64,000 nt of DNA from Proteles cristata cristata (lineage: Eukaryota > Chordata > Mammalia > Carnivora > Hyaenidae), in the NCBI GenBank assembly GCA_017311185.1, contig JAESUZ010000347.1:124001-188000 (forward strand). The letters run 5' to 3'. The position numbers and the translations under genes were made by a program. The notes below the pieces were generated by a model that had not been told where the DNA came from, searched no databases, and saw nothing but the letters and a program-made list of their open reading frames with translations. Positions within the stretch are counted from its first letter, which is position 1, and every line of letters begins with the position of its first letter. Shown one piece after another: positions 11,175 to 22,260 of the stretch.

Positions 11175-14100
11175 GCCTCTGAGCGGCCGCCCCCCACATC
11201 TGGCTGGGACGACACCGCCGAGGCCAAGGGGTCCTCCTGGGCACGCACGCGCCTCCGGGGCTGTGCAGGGGCAGCGGCGGGGCCTGCGGAGGGACCCGCA
11301 CCGGGTGAGGAGAGCCAGCTGGGCTCTGCCGGACAGATCGGCAGGCTTTCCCGCTTCCCTGAAGCCGCCCCTCTGAGCCTCCGGTCCTACTGGCGAGGTG
11401 GGGGCTGGGAGGGAGAAGATGCCAGAAGAAGTCGCTCTTTGCCAACAACGGGGTCGGGGTCCGGCCCTGTGCCAGGAGGCGCTGCCCCGGGTTGTGGAGG
11501 CTGTGCCGTCTCCCCCGGGGGGAGCTGGGTTTCCCACGGCTGGTGGCTCCGTCTTGCAGCTCTGACAGCCCCGGAGCCCCGCCGCCCCCTGCCCCCCCGC
11601 CCGTGCCGGTGGCGGCCACCATCCTGCCCGGCAGCAAAGCAGCTTGGAGCAGCGCCCCTAGCCACCCCCTCCCTTCGGCTCTCGCCATACTCCCCACCTA
11701 TTCTTAGCCCCTGGGAAAGGCGGCTTGCCAGGCTGGGGCGGGGAGCCAGGGCCATCCATCACGGCGCTGTGGTTATCAAGATGGCCCCGGCCAGCTCCCG
11801 GCCTCGCCTGGGGTCCAGGGGTGCGGGGCACATGCCTAGGATGGTCCCGTCACACACGTGCCCTCTTCCCGGGACTGGGGGTCCAGGTGTGCCCTCTCGG
11901 CCCCACCCGAGGATCAGGCCTGGCTTCCCGGGTCCCGTGGGGCACATCGTGCAGGTGGCTGGCGGCACGTGCCTTTGGGGTGATTAACGCTGGCTGCCAG
12001 GCACCCAGGCTCGGGCCCCCTGCCCTGGGGGTGCCGGCAGGGGCGCCCCGGGCCCGGCCTGAGTCTGAGCGGAGATCTGGGGCGGCAGATCAGTTCTCCT
12101 TTCTTTGCTTCCAGAGCCGTCTTCTGCTCTGACTGAATCCCACGAGGGCAGGAGGGAGGGGCCCCTGAGGGCCTGCATGTGGGAGTGACTTGCGAGCTCC
12201 AGGGCTCTGGATGGGCCCTTCTCTGGGCACCCCGGCAAGGAGTGAGCAAGTGACGGATGGATGGACGGACACATAGACAACCAGTTGGCTGGAAGACCGT
12301 GAACGGCCGGGGGGAGGGGGGGCGGGACGGGGTGCAGGCAGGTGGAAGGTTTCAGCCTCCTCTTATCAGGGTCCAGCTGGGCCCTTGCGCAACCTAAGGC
12401 TCCCCTGAGATTCACCCTCACCCCTGAGGGGACCCTGAGACATCACCACGTGGCGGGAGAGCTCAGTGATGCAGGATGGGCACCGACGTGGGGTTCCTGA
12501 CCCAGCCCCGGATCACGGGTGCAGGTCCGGCCCAGTGGAAGCCTCACCCGACGGCCCCTGGTCCCGGCTCTGAGCCCGGTGAGGGGACACGCAGGCTGAG
12601 GGCTCAGAAGTGGAGGAGCCGCAGCACGGACGACTCTTTTGGCACAGAAAGCGGCAGATGGAGAACGAGGGGAGTTCAGGTATCCCCAGCCCTGGGGCCG
12701 CCCAGGGGGCCTTGGCTCCTGATGCTGACCGGCCCCGCCCCCCTGAGCTGGAGGGTGAGGAGCAGGCGGGAGGGGAGGGCCGGGTGGCAGGCTCAGCGGT
12801 GCAGGGGTGGCCTGAGAGGCGAGGAGGGGGAGGCACGGGCTGACTGGGGCCCAGCGCCCAGCAGAGCTGCAGGCAGGGGGCATGGGGGGAAGGACACTGC
12901 CCGGTTGGGTCCCCGGCCCGGAGGCCCCGCAGCTAGGGATGGGGCGGCAGAGCTCCAGGGCCAGCCAGTCACTCACACCACAGCTCGGGGTGGCGGCCGG
13001 GCAGGCCCGGAGGCCCCTCACTAACAGGCCGGAAAGGGGGAGCTCACCTTGCTGACTTTCGGCAGCTCAAGGCTGAGGGGCTCAGGCCCCCCGCTCTCAG
13101 CCCCCAGACGTGAGGCCGGCCCCACAAGGGCGGGCACATCACATGCCAGCCCCGTTCTGACCCTGGGACCAAAGGCAAAGAATTTAACTTCTCAGAGGCT
13201 CAGTTTCCCCACTTGTAAAGTGGGGATCCCTGCTTCCTCATCTTGAAGAGTAAATGAGCTTTGCCACACGGATGACCGCGCCCAGCCCCCGCCCCCCCAC
13301 CGAGGGGGAGCACAGAAACCCGGCCCCGGGATAAATGTTTGCTGAATCGGATGGCGGCTGAAGCCGAGATGATGAGGTGCTCAGAAGCAGAGGTGCAGCT
13401 CCGGGGCCCCCCAGCCTCCCATTGGCCGCAGCCCCAGAGCTCGCTCTTTTCCACCTTATTACCCTAGCCTGAGCCAGTGGGGGTGGGGCACGGCCTCTGG
13501 GGACCCGACCCTCCTCCCTACTGCCCCTGCACAAACGTCAGCCCAGTGCTGGAGATGTGGGCAGCAGAGTCAGGGGCCTCTCGGGAGGTCCTTCCCCAGG
13601 CCCCAGCTCCCCTCCAGTCCCCCTTCCCAGCCCTCTCCCTCCCCCCTTGGGTGCTCCCCCCGCCCTCTGCCTGCCGGGGCGCCCTGCCCCAAGCCTGGCA
13701 GAAGGCACCACTCCTAGGTGCTCAGGGCCCGGCCGCCATCCCACCAGCTGACGCACTCCCAGGCTGGAGCCGGAGGAGGGGCCCCCAGATGGGGCGATGG
13801 CCCCTGGAACCGGCGAGGCGGCACTGGTCACCCCCACCCCCATTTGTCCCCTAATCCAAATGGGCGGGTTTGAGGATTCCCAACCTCAGAAGGGTATGAG
13901 GTGGAAGGTGAGGGGGGAGTGTTTTTGTGAAACCAGAGCAAGTAGCTGGAAGGTCGTGGCCCCAGGGCAGGATCAGGGGCCACGGGCTGTTGACAAAGCC
14001 TGAGTCCTGTGTCCTCCCCACCCCTGAGGGGCGGGGCAGCGCTGGATGCCCGCCAGGGTTCACTTCCCCAGCTCGTCCCCTCGTCCCCAGCACAGAAGGA

Positions 14101-14751
14101 CCCAGACACAGCCAGGGCCAGACCCCTGATCATGCGGGTGCCCAGACGTCAGGGGTCCGTCGGTTCAGGGTGGGGACAGACACCCCCAGGCCTGGAAGTG
14201 GGCAGGGGGTGGGGTACTGGGGTGGTGGCAGCGGAGGCGAGCAGGTCAGCGACTGGCCGCCGCTGGGGGTCAAAGTGACAAGTGTGGGCCCCACGGAGGA
14301 ATGGGCGTGGTGGGGTCCTGGTGCCACTCGCCCCCTCCTGGGGCCCGTCGGGTAGAAGGGATGATGCTGAGGGAGTCCTGGGCAGCTGGAGCCAAAGCGG
14401 GAAGCAGGGCTGCTCAGGCCCGGGGTCCCTGGGGAGCCCCGGGGGGGCGGTGCTGGTGGGAGTGGAGAGCTGACCGGGCGCAGGGCAGGGCTCAGCAGCC
14501 GGGGCCACCTCGCAACCCCGGCTGCCGCCCCAGGGAAGAGACCCCAGACTGCCCGACGGTATGGGACCTGGTTGACCCATCCGGGCTGGAAGGGCGAATC
14601 GGATCCGGACGGAGGTGTCACCGGGTGAGGACGGCGACACCGCGGGGCCCTGAGACCGCCCGTCCCAAGACAGGGGTCCCCGCCAGGTGTCTACTCCGCA
14701 GCCCCCCGGCCGGGTCGGCTCCGGGGCGTTCCCTCCGGGCCGGGTGCTCAC
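11175..14751 (-). other. GCGR: Probable long first intron of GCGR
   Basis: The ATG exon must have a 5' UTR part. Upstream there is only one good CpG-rich first-exon candidate, at about 14752 and above, so this stretch is read as its intron. It contains a MIR (13155-13350) and no other gene. Long open frames here on both strands reflect GC-rich composition. Confidence 0.45.
13155..13350 (+). repeat. MIR SINE
   Basis: Follows the MIR consensus: 'CTCAGTTTCCCCACTTGTAA', then 'AGAGTAAATGAGCT', and near the end 'ATAAATGTTTGCTGAAT'. Confidence 0.65.
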
Positions 14752-14760
14752 CGTGTGCCG

Positions 14761-14808
14761 CTCCGGATCCCGCTCCGGATCCCGCTCCGGATCCCGCTCC
14801 GGATCCCG
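14761..14808. repeat. 12-bp tandem repeat, four exact copies
   Basis: CTCCGGATCCCG repeated four times without mismatch, inside the putative GCGR first exon. Confidence 0.95.
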
Positions 14809-14889
14809 CTCCTCGCTGCCCTCCGCGCTCTCGGTCGGCGCCGGCTCCGCTCCCGCGCCAGCCGCGCGCAAACTTTCCGGCGGCGACGC

Positions 14890-14935
14890 TGGGCGGCAGC
14901 GGCGGCGGCGGCGGCGGCGGGGCGGGGGCGGGAGC
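14890..14935. repeat. GGC trinucleotide run
   Basis: An interrupted (GGC)n tract within the GCGR CpG island, followed by GGGGCGGGGGCGGG boxes. Confidence 0.85.
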
Positions 14936-15249
14936 GGCCCCGCGGGGGGCGGGGTGCGAGGGGGCGGCACGGAGGGTCCCGCCCCCCCCTTGGCGCCCGC
15001 GCCCGCCCCCGCCTCCAGCCTCGGGACGCGCCGGTCCCCTGCCTGCGCATGGCGACCCCGCGGACCCCCACCCCTGGGACTGGCCGGCAGAGGCTGGGTG
15101 ACGACGGGCCTGCGCCATCCCCGGGCCCAGGAGGCGCGGGGGGGGCTGTGACTCGACGTCCCCTCCTCCGGCCCCGCCCCGCCCGTGCCCCCCCGCGCCC
15201 CGCTCCTTCCCGGGTGCCGCGCTGACTTGCTCAGGTACTGGACTCCACT

Positions 15250-17660
15250 TACCCCACCGCGGCCCTGGGGGACACTTCCTCCGAGGGCGCCCCGGGCCAG
15301 GCCGGCTGGGCGGGGGCAGGGCGGCCCCTTTTGTGTCCCCTTGACCTGGGCTCTCAGGGCCCCTCCAGCTCGGCTCACTGGCAGTCCCGCCAACCCGACT
15401 CCTGCGGGGGCTGCTGCTCAGTGGGGCCAGGTGGGACACCCCCACCCCTCAGACTTCTGCCCTCACTCACCCTCCTGAGGGTGCCCTCTCCTCCCCCATT
15501 TCCCCCGCCCACCCCCCTGAGTGTAAAGCCTGAATCCCCCCCAGCCCCTGCTAGGCTTCCAGTGAGTTCAGGGTCACCAGACCCCGTGAACACTTTGGGG
15601 CCTCCTCTTTCCTGCCCTTTCAACATCCTGGGACCCTAACCGTCCTGTCCTCCTTCTAGAACCTTCTCTCATGTCTGTGGCTTCCAGGGTGGCACTCCCA
15701 CCTCATCCTCTGCACTCCCCTGCTCTCTCACTCTCCTTCCCACAGCTCCCCAGTCCACCTGGGCCTCCAGGTGCTCAGCCCCCCCTCTCCCCCCGCTGGG
15801 GCCCTCCCCCAAACCCCCATCTCCCAGAGGCACTTCCTCCACCCACCCGCTTCTGGACACCTGGCTGTGTCCCAAGGCCTCCTGTCCATCAGCAGATCTC
15901 CATTCTCCTGTGTCTCTCTGGAATCGTCTGGGCCTCCTCTCCACTGTCAACCCCTGTCGGGCCATCCGCTGTCACCCAGCACGCCCTCCCTGGCCCGGCT
16001 CCTGTTTTAGATGCCATCCTCTGTCTTTGGGACCCTTCTCTCCACTGCACTTCTGTTTCAGGGGGCACTGGAACCTGCGGGCCACTCTGCACCCCTCCTG
16101 CGGCCACGCTGCGCCCTTCCTGCGGCCACGCTGCGCCCCTCCTGCGGCCACGCTGCGCCCCTCCTGCGGCCAGAGCAGATCTAAAGCTGGGCCCGCGGAG
16201 CCACAGGTAGCTGGTCTCTCGCGCATCTCTGTGCCCAGCTGCTGCGTCAAGACTCAAGAGGAGGCGCTCCCGGAGTGGGGGTGCCCTCCAGACCCCGTTC
16301 TTACCAGCCCACCCGAGACCCTGCCCCCAGAGCTAGCCTTTCTGTTTTCCTTCTGGGAATGGGCAGAAGGCAAAGGTCAGAGGCAAAGGTCAGAAATTCT
16401 GGCTGCGCACAGAGGCTACGGGAAGCAGGGTGCAGGTGCTGGGGGTGGGGCGCTAGCTTCCAAAGACTCCCTTTCCCTCTGTCTGCCCTCCCCCATCCCC
16501 TTCCGTCCCCCCCACTTTTCTGGGGTGGGGACAGACCTGGGTGGCTCCCCTTCGGTGTCCGAGGGGGATGGTCCTGGCTGGGTCCCAACCTAAGAGTTGG
16601 AGGAGGATGGGGGCTCAAGGCCTGTGATGTGTGGACTGGAGGGCGCGGGGGCATCGGGGCGTCAGAAGGGGATGGGACAGATGGGGTGGGAAGCCTCCCA
16701 GGGCTGGGCCGCCTCTATTTACGTAACTGGAGTCATAAGACAGAACAAGTGGGGAGCTGGGAATGGAGGGGGCTGGGCCTTCCCACGCAGCCGGAGCCCT
16801 GAGCGTGGGGGGGCACCTGCCCCCGCAGAGCCCCCGGAGTCCCCAGGGCTCTGCTGGGAGTGGCGTGTCCCTGGAGGCACGCTGACACAGGCGTGTTGCT
16901 CTGGGGGCACCCAGGGTGCGGACGGAGCGCGGGCTCCGCGTCCACACCGCGGGGAAGGCCGCCGCAGGGCCCGCTTCAGGTGCTCGGCCGGCCTCGGGGC
17001 ACCTACTGCGCGTCTGCAGAGAACCAGACAGGCGCCCACCCTCATGTTCTCGGCTGGCCAGACCGGTGGCCCCAACAGAACAGAAACCCTGGGCAGAGGG
17101 AGCCCGGGTCGGAGGCGCACCAGGGCTGCAGTAAAGAAGGTGGAGCGGGAAGGGGGGTCCACCGCCGGCCAGAGCCCCCGGCAGAGCCCCCGGCAGAGCC
17201 GCGTTGGCAGCCTGGATGGTTGCCTCCGGTGACTTCCCTGGGCGCCACTGCCTGACCTGGGACGTGGTTTTGTTCCGGGCTTTGTGCTCCTCACCACAGC
17301 TTGTCACATAAATGTCCCCTTCTATCGACAAGAGGGGACTGGGTGCCTATCTGAGCGCCCCTGCACTTAGATGAGACCCGTCAGATCGGACCCGGCTAAA
17401 GCCCAGGCAGCGTCCTGGCACCTCGCTCTTAGACATGAACGGAAAACGGAAGACCAGCAGATGTACTGTGGAGACCAAGAGCCGAGGGCAAGGCGGACGC
17501 GGGAGGAAGCAGAACAAGACGTCAGAGACGCTGGGGCCACGCCGGTCACCCTGCAGTGACAGCAAAAGGTGAGGCTCCCCTGCAACAAGAACAGGACATT
17601 TGGGGCAAACAGGTGGAGAAACGAGAAAGAGCCCTTGTGAATGAGAAGTATCACATCTGA
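15250..17660. other. Intergenic DNA, no gene recognised
   Basis: Moderately GC-rich, with no splice-consistent conserved frame. It contains the 22-bp tandem repeat at 16087-16172 and a short GCAGAGCCCCCG repeat near 17165-17200. No lineage-specific SINE is seen. Confidence 0.5.
16087..16172. repeat. 22-bp tandem repeat, about four copies
   Basis: The unit CTGCGCCCCTCCTGCGGCCA followed by CG repeats four times with single-base changes (the first copy has ACCCC, the second CCCTT). The last copy lacks its final CG. Confidence 0.9.
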
Positions 17661-17696
17661 GGGTGCCTGGGTGGCTCAGTTGATTGAGCATTTGAC
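17661..17696 (+). repeat. Carnivore tRNA-derived SINE, 5' part, interrupted
   Basis: Begins GGGTGCCTGGGTGGCTCAG. The element is broken by a minus-strand SINE at 17697 and resumes near 17895. Confidence 0.85.
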
Positions 17697-17891
17697 TTTT
17701 TTTTTAAATGTTTATTTATTTTTAAAAGAGAGAGAGAAAGCAGGGGAGGGGTAGAGAGAGGGAGACAGAGGATCTGAAGCAGGATCTGAGCTGTCAGCAG
17801 AGCCAGACACGGTGCTTGAACCCGTGAACCGTGAGATCACGACCTGAGCCGAAGCTGATGCTTACTTAACCCACGGAGCCACCCAGGCCCC
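17697..17891 (-). repeat. Carnivore SINE inserted into another SINE
   Basis: The oligo(T) and AATGTTTATTTATTT tail are on the left, and the tRNA-like head (GCCACCCAGGCCCC) is on the right. It splits the plus-strand SINE around it. Confidence 0.85.
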
Positions 17892-17894
17892 ACC

Positions 17895-18065
17895 TTGTCC
17901 GGCTCTTGATTTAGGCTCACGGCTCGTGGGATGGAACCCCATGTCGGGCTCTGTGCTGACGGTGCGCACAGAGAGATTCTCTCTCTCCTTCTCTTTCTGC
18001 CCCTCGCCCACTTGCGTGCGCTCTCGCACACTCCCTCTCTCTCATAATAAGAGACATTAAAAAAT
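17895..18065 (+). repeat. Carnivore tRNA-derived SINE, 3' part
   Basis: Continues the element at 17661-17696: CTCTTGATTTAGGCTCACGG, then the CT-rich region and an A-rich end. Confidence 0.8.
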
Positions 18066-18130
18066 ACGGGAAACATTTCACACACAAAAAAGTACAGAAA
18101 ATATCAGTTGCCTGAAGAAATAAAACGTTA

Positions 18131-18238
18131 GGGGCACCTGGCTGGCTCAATCAGTACAGCATGGGACTCTTGATCTCGGGGTTGTGAGTTCGAACCCCAT
18201 GATGGGTGTGGAGATTACTTAAGAAAAGAAAGAAAATG
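18131..18238 (+). repeat. Short carnivore tRNA-derived SINE
   Basis: GGGGCACCTGGCTGGCTCAA, then GTTGTGAGTTCGAACCCCAT (B-box-like) and an A-rich tail. It lacks the felid-type CTGACAGCTCAGA section. Confidence 0.85.
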
Positions 18239-18239
18239 T

Positions 18240-19499
18240 TTAAGCCACCCTGAGGTGCTTACTTCTCACGCTTTGTCCCCCTGCGCCCACCCAAAGCATT
18301 TGGCGTTCCTCCTGGACTTTGCGTGCGTGATCGTATGCATGATGCGTGGTGCTGGGTGGCGTGTTCCGAAGGCTCAGGCTGTGACCTGTCTGAGGGCAGC
18401 GGGCTCTTCTGTCCCACGCTGTGTGTCCGAGACTTGCCCGGTGCCGGTGGGTGGAGCGCTGGCTGCTGCCTGGTGCTGCGGCGCGCGGGGAAAGCCCACC
18501 TTTCTTGTTCATGTGTCCGATGGGCGACACTGGGTTCGCTTCCTCCCCACTCCTTCCTTTCCTTTTTGGCCGTGACCGTGGAGTCCAGGCCTGGTCCTGG
18601 ACAGGCCTCCTGTGCACACGGGCACGGGCCTTTTTGTCATCGGGCTGTGCCCGTTGTCAGCCCCCTAGATGTGACGGGTTGTGTCCCCTCCTCATCCGGC
18701 CAGCCCACCCTTCCAGCGCCGCGTTGTATTTTCTTATGCAAATGTACCCGTTGAAAGTCAGGCGATGGAGCCGTGATTCACAGAGAAATTTACCCTCCAG
18801 AAATGTGCAGGTCAACGAGTTTTGACTCAGAGGCAGTCGTGTAACCACCACGGCCGGGGAACAGAACATCTCATCCCCGAAGTCCCCGCTGAGCCTCAGC
18901 CGGCGCTGGCCCCCAGCCCCAGGCCGCCCCCGGCCTGGCTCCGGCCCCCGCGGTCCGGCCCCCCCGGGAACATCCAGCGACGGAGCGTGGGGCCCTGTGC
19001 CCGGCCGCTTCTCGTTGCTCACACAGCCTTTGGGCTCTTCCCTGTCACAGGATGAGACAATAGTCCCTTCCGCCTGCTGCCAGTTGGCAGCCACAGCTGT
19101 TTCTCAACGCTCCAGCCGGCGGACATCCGGATGGCGGCCAGTCTGGGGCGCGGCGAATGCCCAGCTGCGCGGGTCTCTGTCCGGACGCGTGCGGTCGTTT
19201 CTCCCAAGGTTATCGGTTCCCAGAGCAGGTGTTTGCTGCCCTCGAAAGGCAGCGCCCGGGCTTTTCCGGAGCGGCTGGCCCTCCCGGGTTCCCGCCTGGG
19301 TGCCCACACCCTCCGCGGCCCGGCTGTCAGGGCTTCTCTCTGTGTTTGTTTGTTTGTTTGTTTTTGGCCATTTCAGTAGACTTGCAGTGGGACCGCGGGG
19401 CTTCACTTGAACTTCCCGGGGAGCCACACCCGTGCCGCCTGGCTGTCCGCACGGCTGCCGTCGTGATCATCTGTTCGAATCTGTTTATCATTAAAAAAT
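18240..19499. other. Unique-looking GC-rich DNA, no gene recognised
   Basis: No conserved frame or splice pattern is evident. A short (GTTT)n run lies near 19345-19362. Confidence 0.4.
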
Positions 19500-19508
19500 T
19501 GGATTCTT

Positions 19509-19718
19509 GGGGTGCCTGGGTGGCTCAGTTGGTTAAGCATCCGACTTCGGCCCAGGTCATGATCTCACAGTTCGTGGGTTCGAGCCCCGCGTCGGGCTCT
19601 GTGCTGACAGCTCAGAGCCTGGAGCTGCTTCAGATTCTGTGTCTCCCTCTCTCTCTGTCCCTCCCCTGCTCATGCTGTCTCTCTCTGTCTCAGAAATAAA
19701 ATAAAACATTAAAAAAAA
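19509..19718 (+). repeat. Felid-type tRNA-derived SINE with target-site duplication
   Basis: A full-length head and tail, flanked by the direct repeat TGGATTCTT (19500-19508 and 19719-19727). Confidence 0.93.
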
Positions 19719-19727
19719 TGGATTCTT

Positions 19728-19906
19728 TATTTTGTCTGCTTTGTTTTGTTGTATTTATTTACTTTATTTTATTTTATTTTTTATTGAATTGTTACAGTTC
19801 CTATTACCTTTTGGACACAAGTCCCATACCGGGTATGTGTTCTGGAAGCGCTTTCTTCTACATGGTGGCTGGGTCTCCAGTTTCATTAACAGTTTTTGGT
19901 AAAAAA
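19728..19906 (-). repeat. Probable L1 fragment
   Basis: AT-rich text resembling the antisense of L1 (TTTTATTGAATTGTTACAG, TTTTGGACACAAGTCC). It lies beside clearer antisense L1 at 20143. Confidence 0.45.
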
Positions 19907-20142
19907 ATTTTTTTTAATGTTTATTTATTTTTTATTTATTTATTTTTTTTAATGTTTATTTATTTTTGAGAGACAGAGAATGAGCAGGGGAGGGGAAGAG
20001 AGGGAGGGAGACACAGAATCGAGAGCAGGCTCCAGGCTCTGAGCTGTCAGCACAGAGCCCAACATGGGGCTCGAACCCACAAACCGTGAGATCATGACCT
20101 GAGCCAAAGTCAGACGCTAAACCGACAGCCACCCAGGCGCTC
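19907..20142 (-). repeat. Felid-type SINE
   Basis: The TTTATTTATTTTTGAGAGAC tail is on the left, and the head ending GCCACCCAGGCGC is on the right. It interrupts an L1 fragment. Confidence 0.9.
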
Positions 20143-20402
20143 CTGATTTGTTAACATTTTATTAAGGATTTTTGCACCTCTAGTAATTAAGGGTATTAGT
20201 CTGTAGTTTTATTTTTCGTGTAATAAGAAAATTGTCTGGCTTGGGTATTAGGAAAATGCTGACCTCATAAAATGAGCTGGAAAGTGTCCCCCTTCTATTT
20301 TCTGGAAGTCTCTGTGGAAGTGGTGCTATTACTTCCTCAGAAGTTGGTAGAGTTCACTAGCAAAGCCGTCTGGGCCTGGAGCTGTCTTTAATAGATACAG
20401 TG
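20143..20402 (-). repeat. L1 ORF2 fragment (antisense to this strand)
   Basis: Diverged reverse complement of the L1 reverse-transcriptase region, for example GCTGACCTCATAAAATGAGC and AAGCCGTCTGGGCCTGGAGC. It probably continues in pieces at 20609-20651 and 20915-20970 between inserted SINEs. Confidence 0.7.
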
Positions 20403-20403
20403 T

Positions 20404-20608
20404 GGGGCCCCTGGGTGGCTCAGTCGTTAAACATCTGACTTTGGCTCAGGTCAGTCATGATCTCATGGTCTGTAGGTTTGCGTCAGGCTCTTGTGCTGAC
20501 AGCTCAGAGCCTGGAGCCTGCTTTGGATTCTGTGTCTCCCTCTCTCTGCCCCTTCCCAACTTGTTCTCTTTCTCAAAAAAAAAATAAAAACATAAACATT
20601 AAAAAAAG
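20404..20608 (+). repeat. Felid-type SINE
   Basis: GGGGCCCCTGGGTGGCTCAG head, CTGACAGCTCAGAGCCTGGA section and an A-rich tail. Confidence 0.92.
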
Positions 20609-20667
20609 CAATCAAATAAAACTATGCCGATCTTCGCCGCATGTAGGATTTTGGAGCTTCTGTTCTT

Positions 20668-20898
20668 TTTTTTTTTTTTAATATATATATTTTTTATTTA
20701 TTTCTAGGAGAGAGAGAGAGAGAGAGACAGCGCGAGCAGGGGAGGTCAGAGAGAGAGGGAGTCACAGACTGAAACAGGCTCCAGGCTCTGAGCTGGCAGT
20801 CAGCACAGAGCCCAACGCGGGGCTCAAACCCACAAACCGTGAGATCATGACCCGAGCGAAAGTCGGACGCTTAACCGACTAAGCCACCCAGGCGCCCC
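20668..20898 (-). repeat. Felid-type SINE with 16-bp target-site duplication
   Basis: Flanked by exact copies of TGGAGCTTCTGTTCTT (20652-20667 and 20899-20914), which marks a clean retrotransposition event. Confidence 0.95.
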
Positions 20899-20970
20899 TG
20901 GAGCTTCTGTTCTTAACCTTCACCAGTATGAGGCTTTTTTTGTTTCTTAGTGTGCGCATGTGGTATTTTC

Positions 20971-21195
20971 TTTTCTTTTTTTTTTTTTTAATATTTTTAT
21001 TTTATTTCTAGGATAGAGAGAGACAGTGTGAACAGGAGAGGATCAGAGAGAGAGGGAATCACAGACTGAAACAGGCTCCAGGCTCTGAGCTGGCAGTCAG
21101 CACAGAGCCCGATGCGGGGCTCGAACCCACGAACCGCGAGATCATGACCCAAGCGAAAGTCGGACGCTTAACCGACTAAGCCACCCAGGCGCCCC
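20971..21195 (-). repeat. Felid-type SINE
   Basis: Closely similar to the previous element. A partial duplication (TATTTTCTT) flanks it. Confidence 0.93.
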
Positions 21196-21658
21196 GTTAT
21201 TTTCTTAAAGTAAAGCACCGAGATGTCAGGTCACGGCTCCGGTGGCAGGTACATCTTGGGGGGGGTGGGGCAGGGGTGGGGAGAAGAGCCCATTCCTTCC
21301 TGGGTGGGGCCCGGCTCTGACCCGGCAGGGGGTGGGGTCCTCTAGCCAAGGCTCCCTCCTTTCTGACCCTCAGCCGGTTTTGTTTCTGCCAGAGCCAGGG
21401 ATGTAAGACGCCTTCAGGCCTCCCGCCTCCCCCCTGCGGGGACGCAGCCAGGGCTCCGGGCGCTCACTGGGGCCAGGGAGCCCCCCCTCCCCCCTTCTGG
21501 CTCCTGGTCTTCCAGGCCTGGGGCTTCTCCGTGTCTGCCTGTGCGTGTGTGCGTGAGGGGTGAGTGTGTGCACACGCACAGGTGACCACTGCCCTCTCCG
21601 AGTCTCAGAGGAGACGGTCGGAAGCATTGCAGTGAGGTCGCCAAGGAGGGGCTGCCAC

Positions 21659-21673
21659 GCGCCCCCTGGAGGG
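21659..21673 (-). promoter_or_regulatory. Possible CTCF motif
   Basis: GCGCCCCCTGGAGG resembles the reverse complement of the CTCF core CCASYAGRGGGCGC, but the A in place of T/G weakens it. Confidence 0.3.
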
Positions 21674-22184
21674 GCGTTACGGGTCCCTGTCCCTCCCGCA
21701 GGCCCAGCTGTGGGCAGAAGGCAGGCTCAGTGCCGTCTGCAAACAAAAGACTGTGTCACCAGAGAGGCACTGCCTTGAGGCGGCAGGTGGCAGGTGGGTG
21801 CCCTGAGCCCCGAGGTTGGGGGCCGAGGGGGTTTGTGCAGTGACTGGGGGCATGGCCTCCACCCTCCACCCCTGCCCCTGGGTCTTCCTCCTCCCACCTG
21901 CATTCGCCCCTCCTCCCCCTCACCTGATTTTGAGTTTTGGTTATAATGAAACGTCCACAGGCGGCCCTCCACCCCCCAGGCCGCTGCCACACTTCCTCCA
22001 GGCTGGCTGCTGGCCCCAGCGCCATTCTGAGAAGATAAACTGAGGCACAGAGGAGCCGAATAATGCCAGCGTGCCCGAGGGGCCCGGGAGGAAGCGGCAG
22101 CTGGCGCTCAGACCCACATACTTGGCCTGCAGGGGCCTCTGGTCCCCGAGACCAGCCTTTGTGGAGGGAGAGGGCTGTGGTGTC

Positions 22185-22260
22185 TGCCCCCACTTTGCAG
22201 ACGGGGAGCCTGAGGCTGTGGAGGTGAAGTGGCTGGTCCAGGGTCACTCTCTGCCCCCGG
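22185..22260 (-). repeat. MIR-like fragment
   Basis: CCACTTTGCAGACGGGGAGC, then CTGAGGC and GGTCCAGGGTCAC, follow the MIR consensus on the minus strand. Confidence 0.45.

Larger units (their letters stand above)
14752..15100 (-). promoter_or_regulatory. GCGR: CpG island and probable non-coding first exon of GCGR
   Basis: A dense CpG block about 3.6 kb upstream of the GCGR start codon. Read on the minus strand, position 14752 is followed by a good splice donor (ACG|GTGAGCAC), so an untranslated exon may end there. The block holds a 12-bp repeat (14761-14808), a GGC-repeat run near 14895-14930 and several GC boxes. Human GCGR also has an upstream untranslated exon (recollection). The transcription start cannot be placed from sequence alone. 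Confidence 0.5.

Noticed and set aside
10764..11987. 407-codon plus-strand open frame
   Set aside because: It is antisense to GCGR coding exons and the first intron in GC-rich DNA and has no recognisable domain.
14149..15393. 414-codon minus-strand open frame with an ERDP repeat
   Set aside because: It crosses the CpG island; the repeat comes from the 12-bp tandem unit. More likely untranslated first-exon sequence than protein.
19509..19718. tRNA-like sequence with A and B box features
   Set aside because: The tRNA-like heads here and in the other copies are parts of SINEs with CT-rich and A-rich tails, not tRNA genes.
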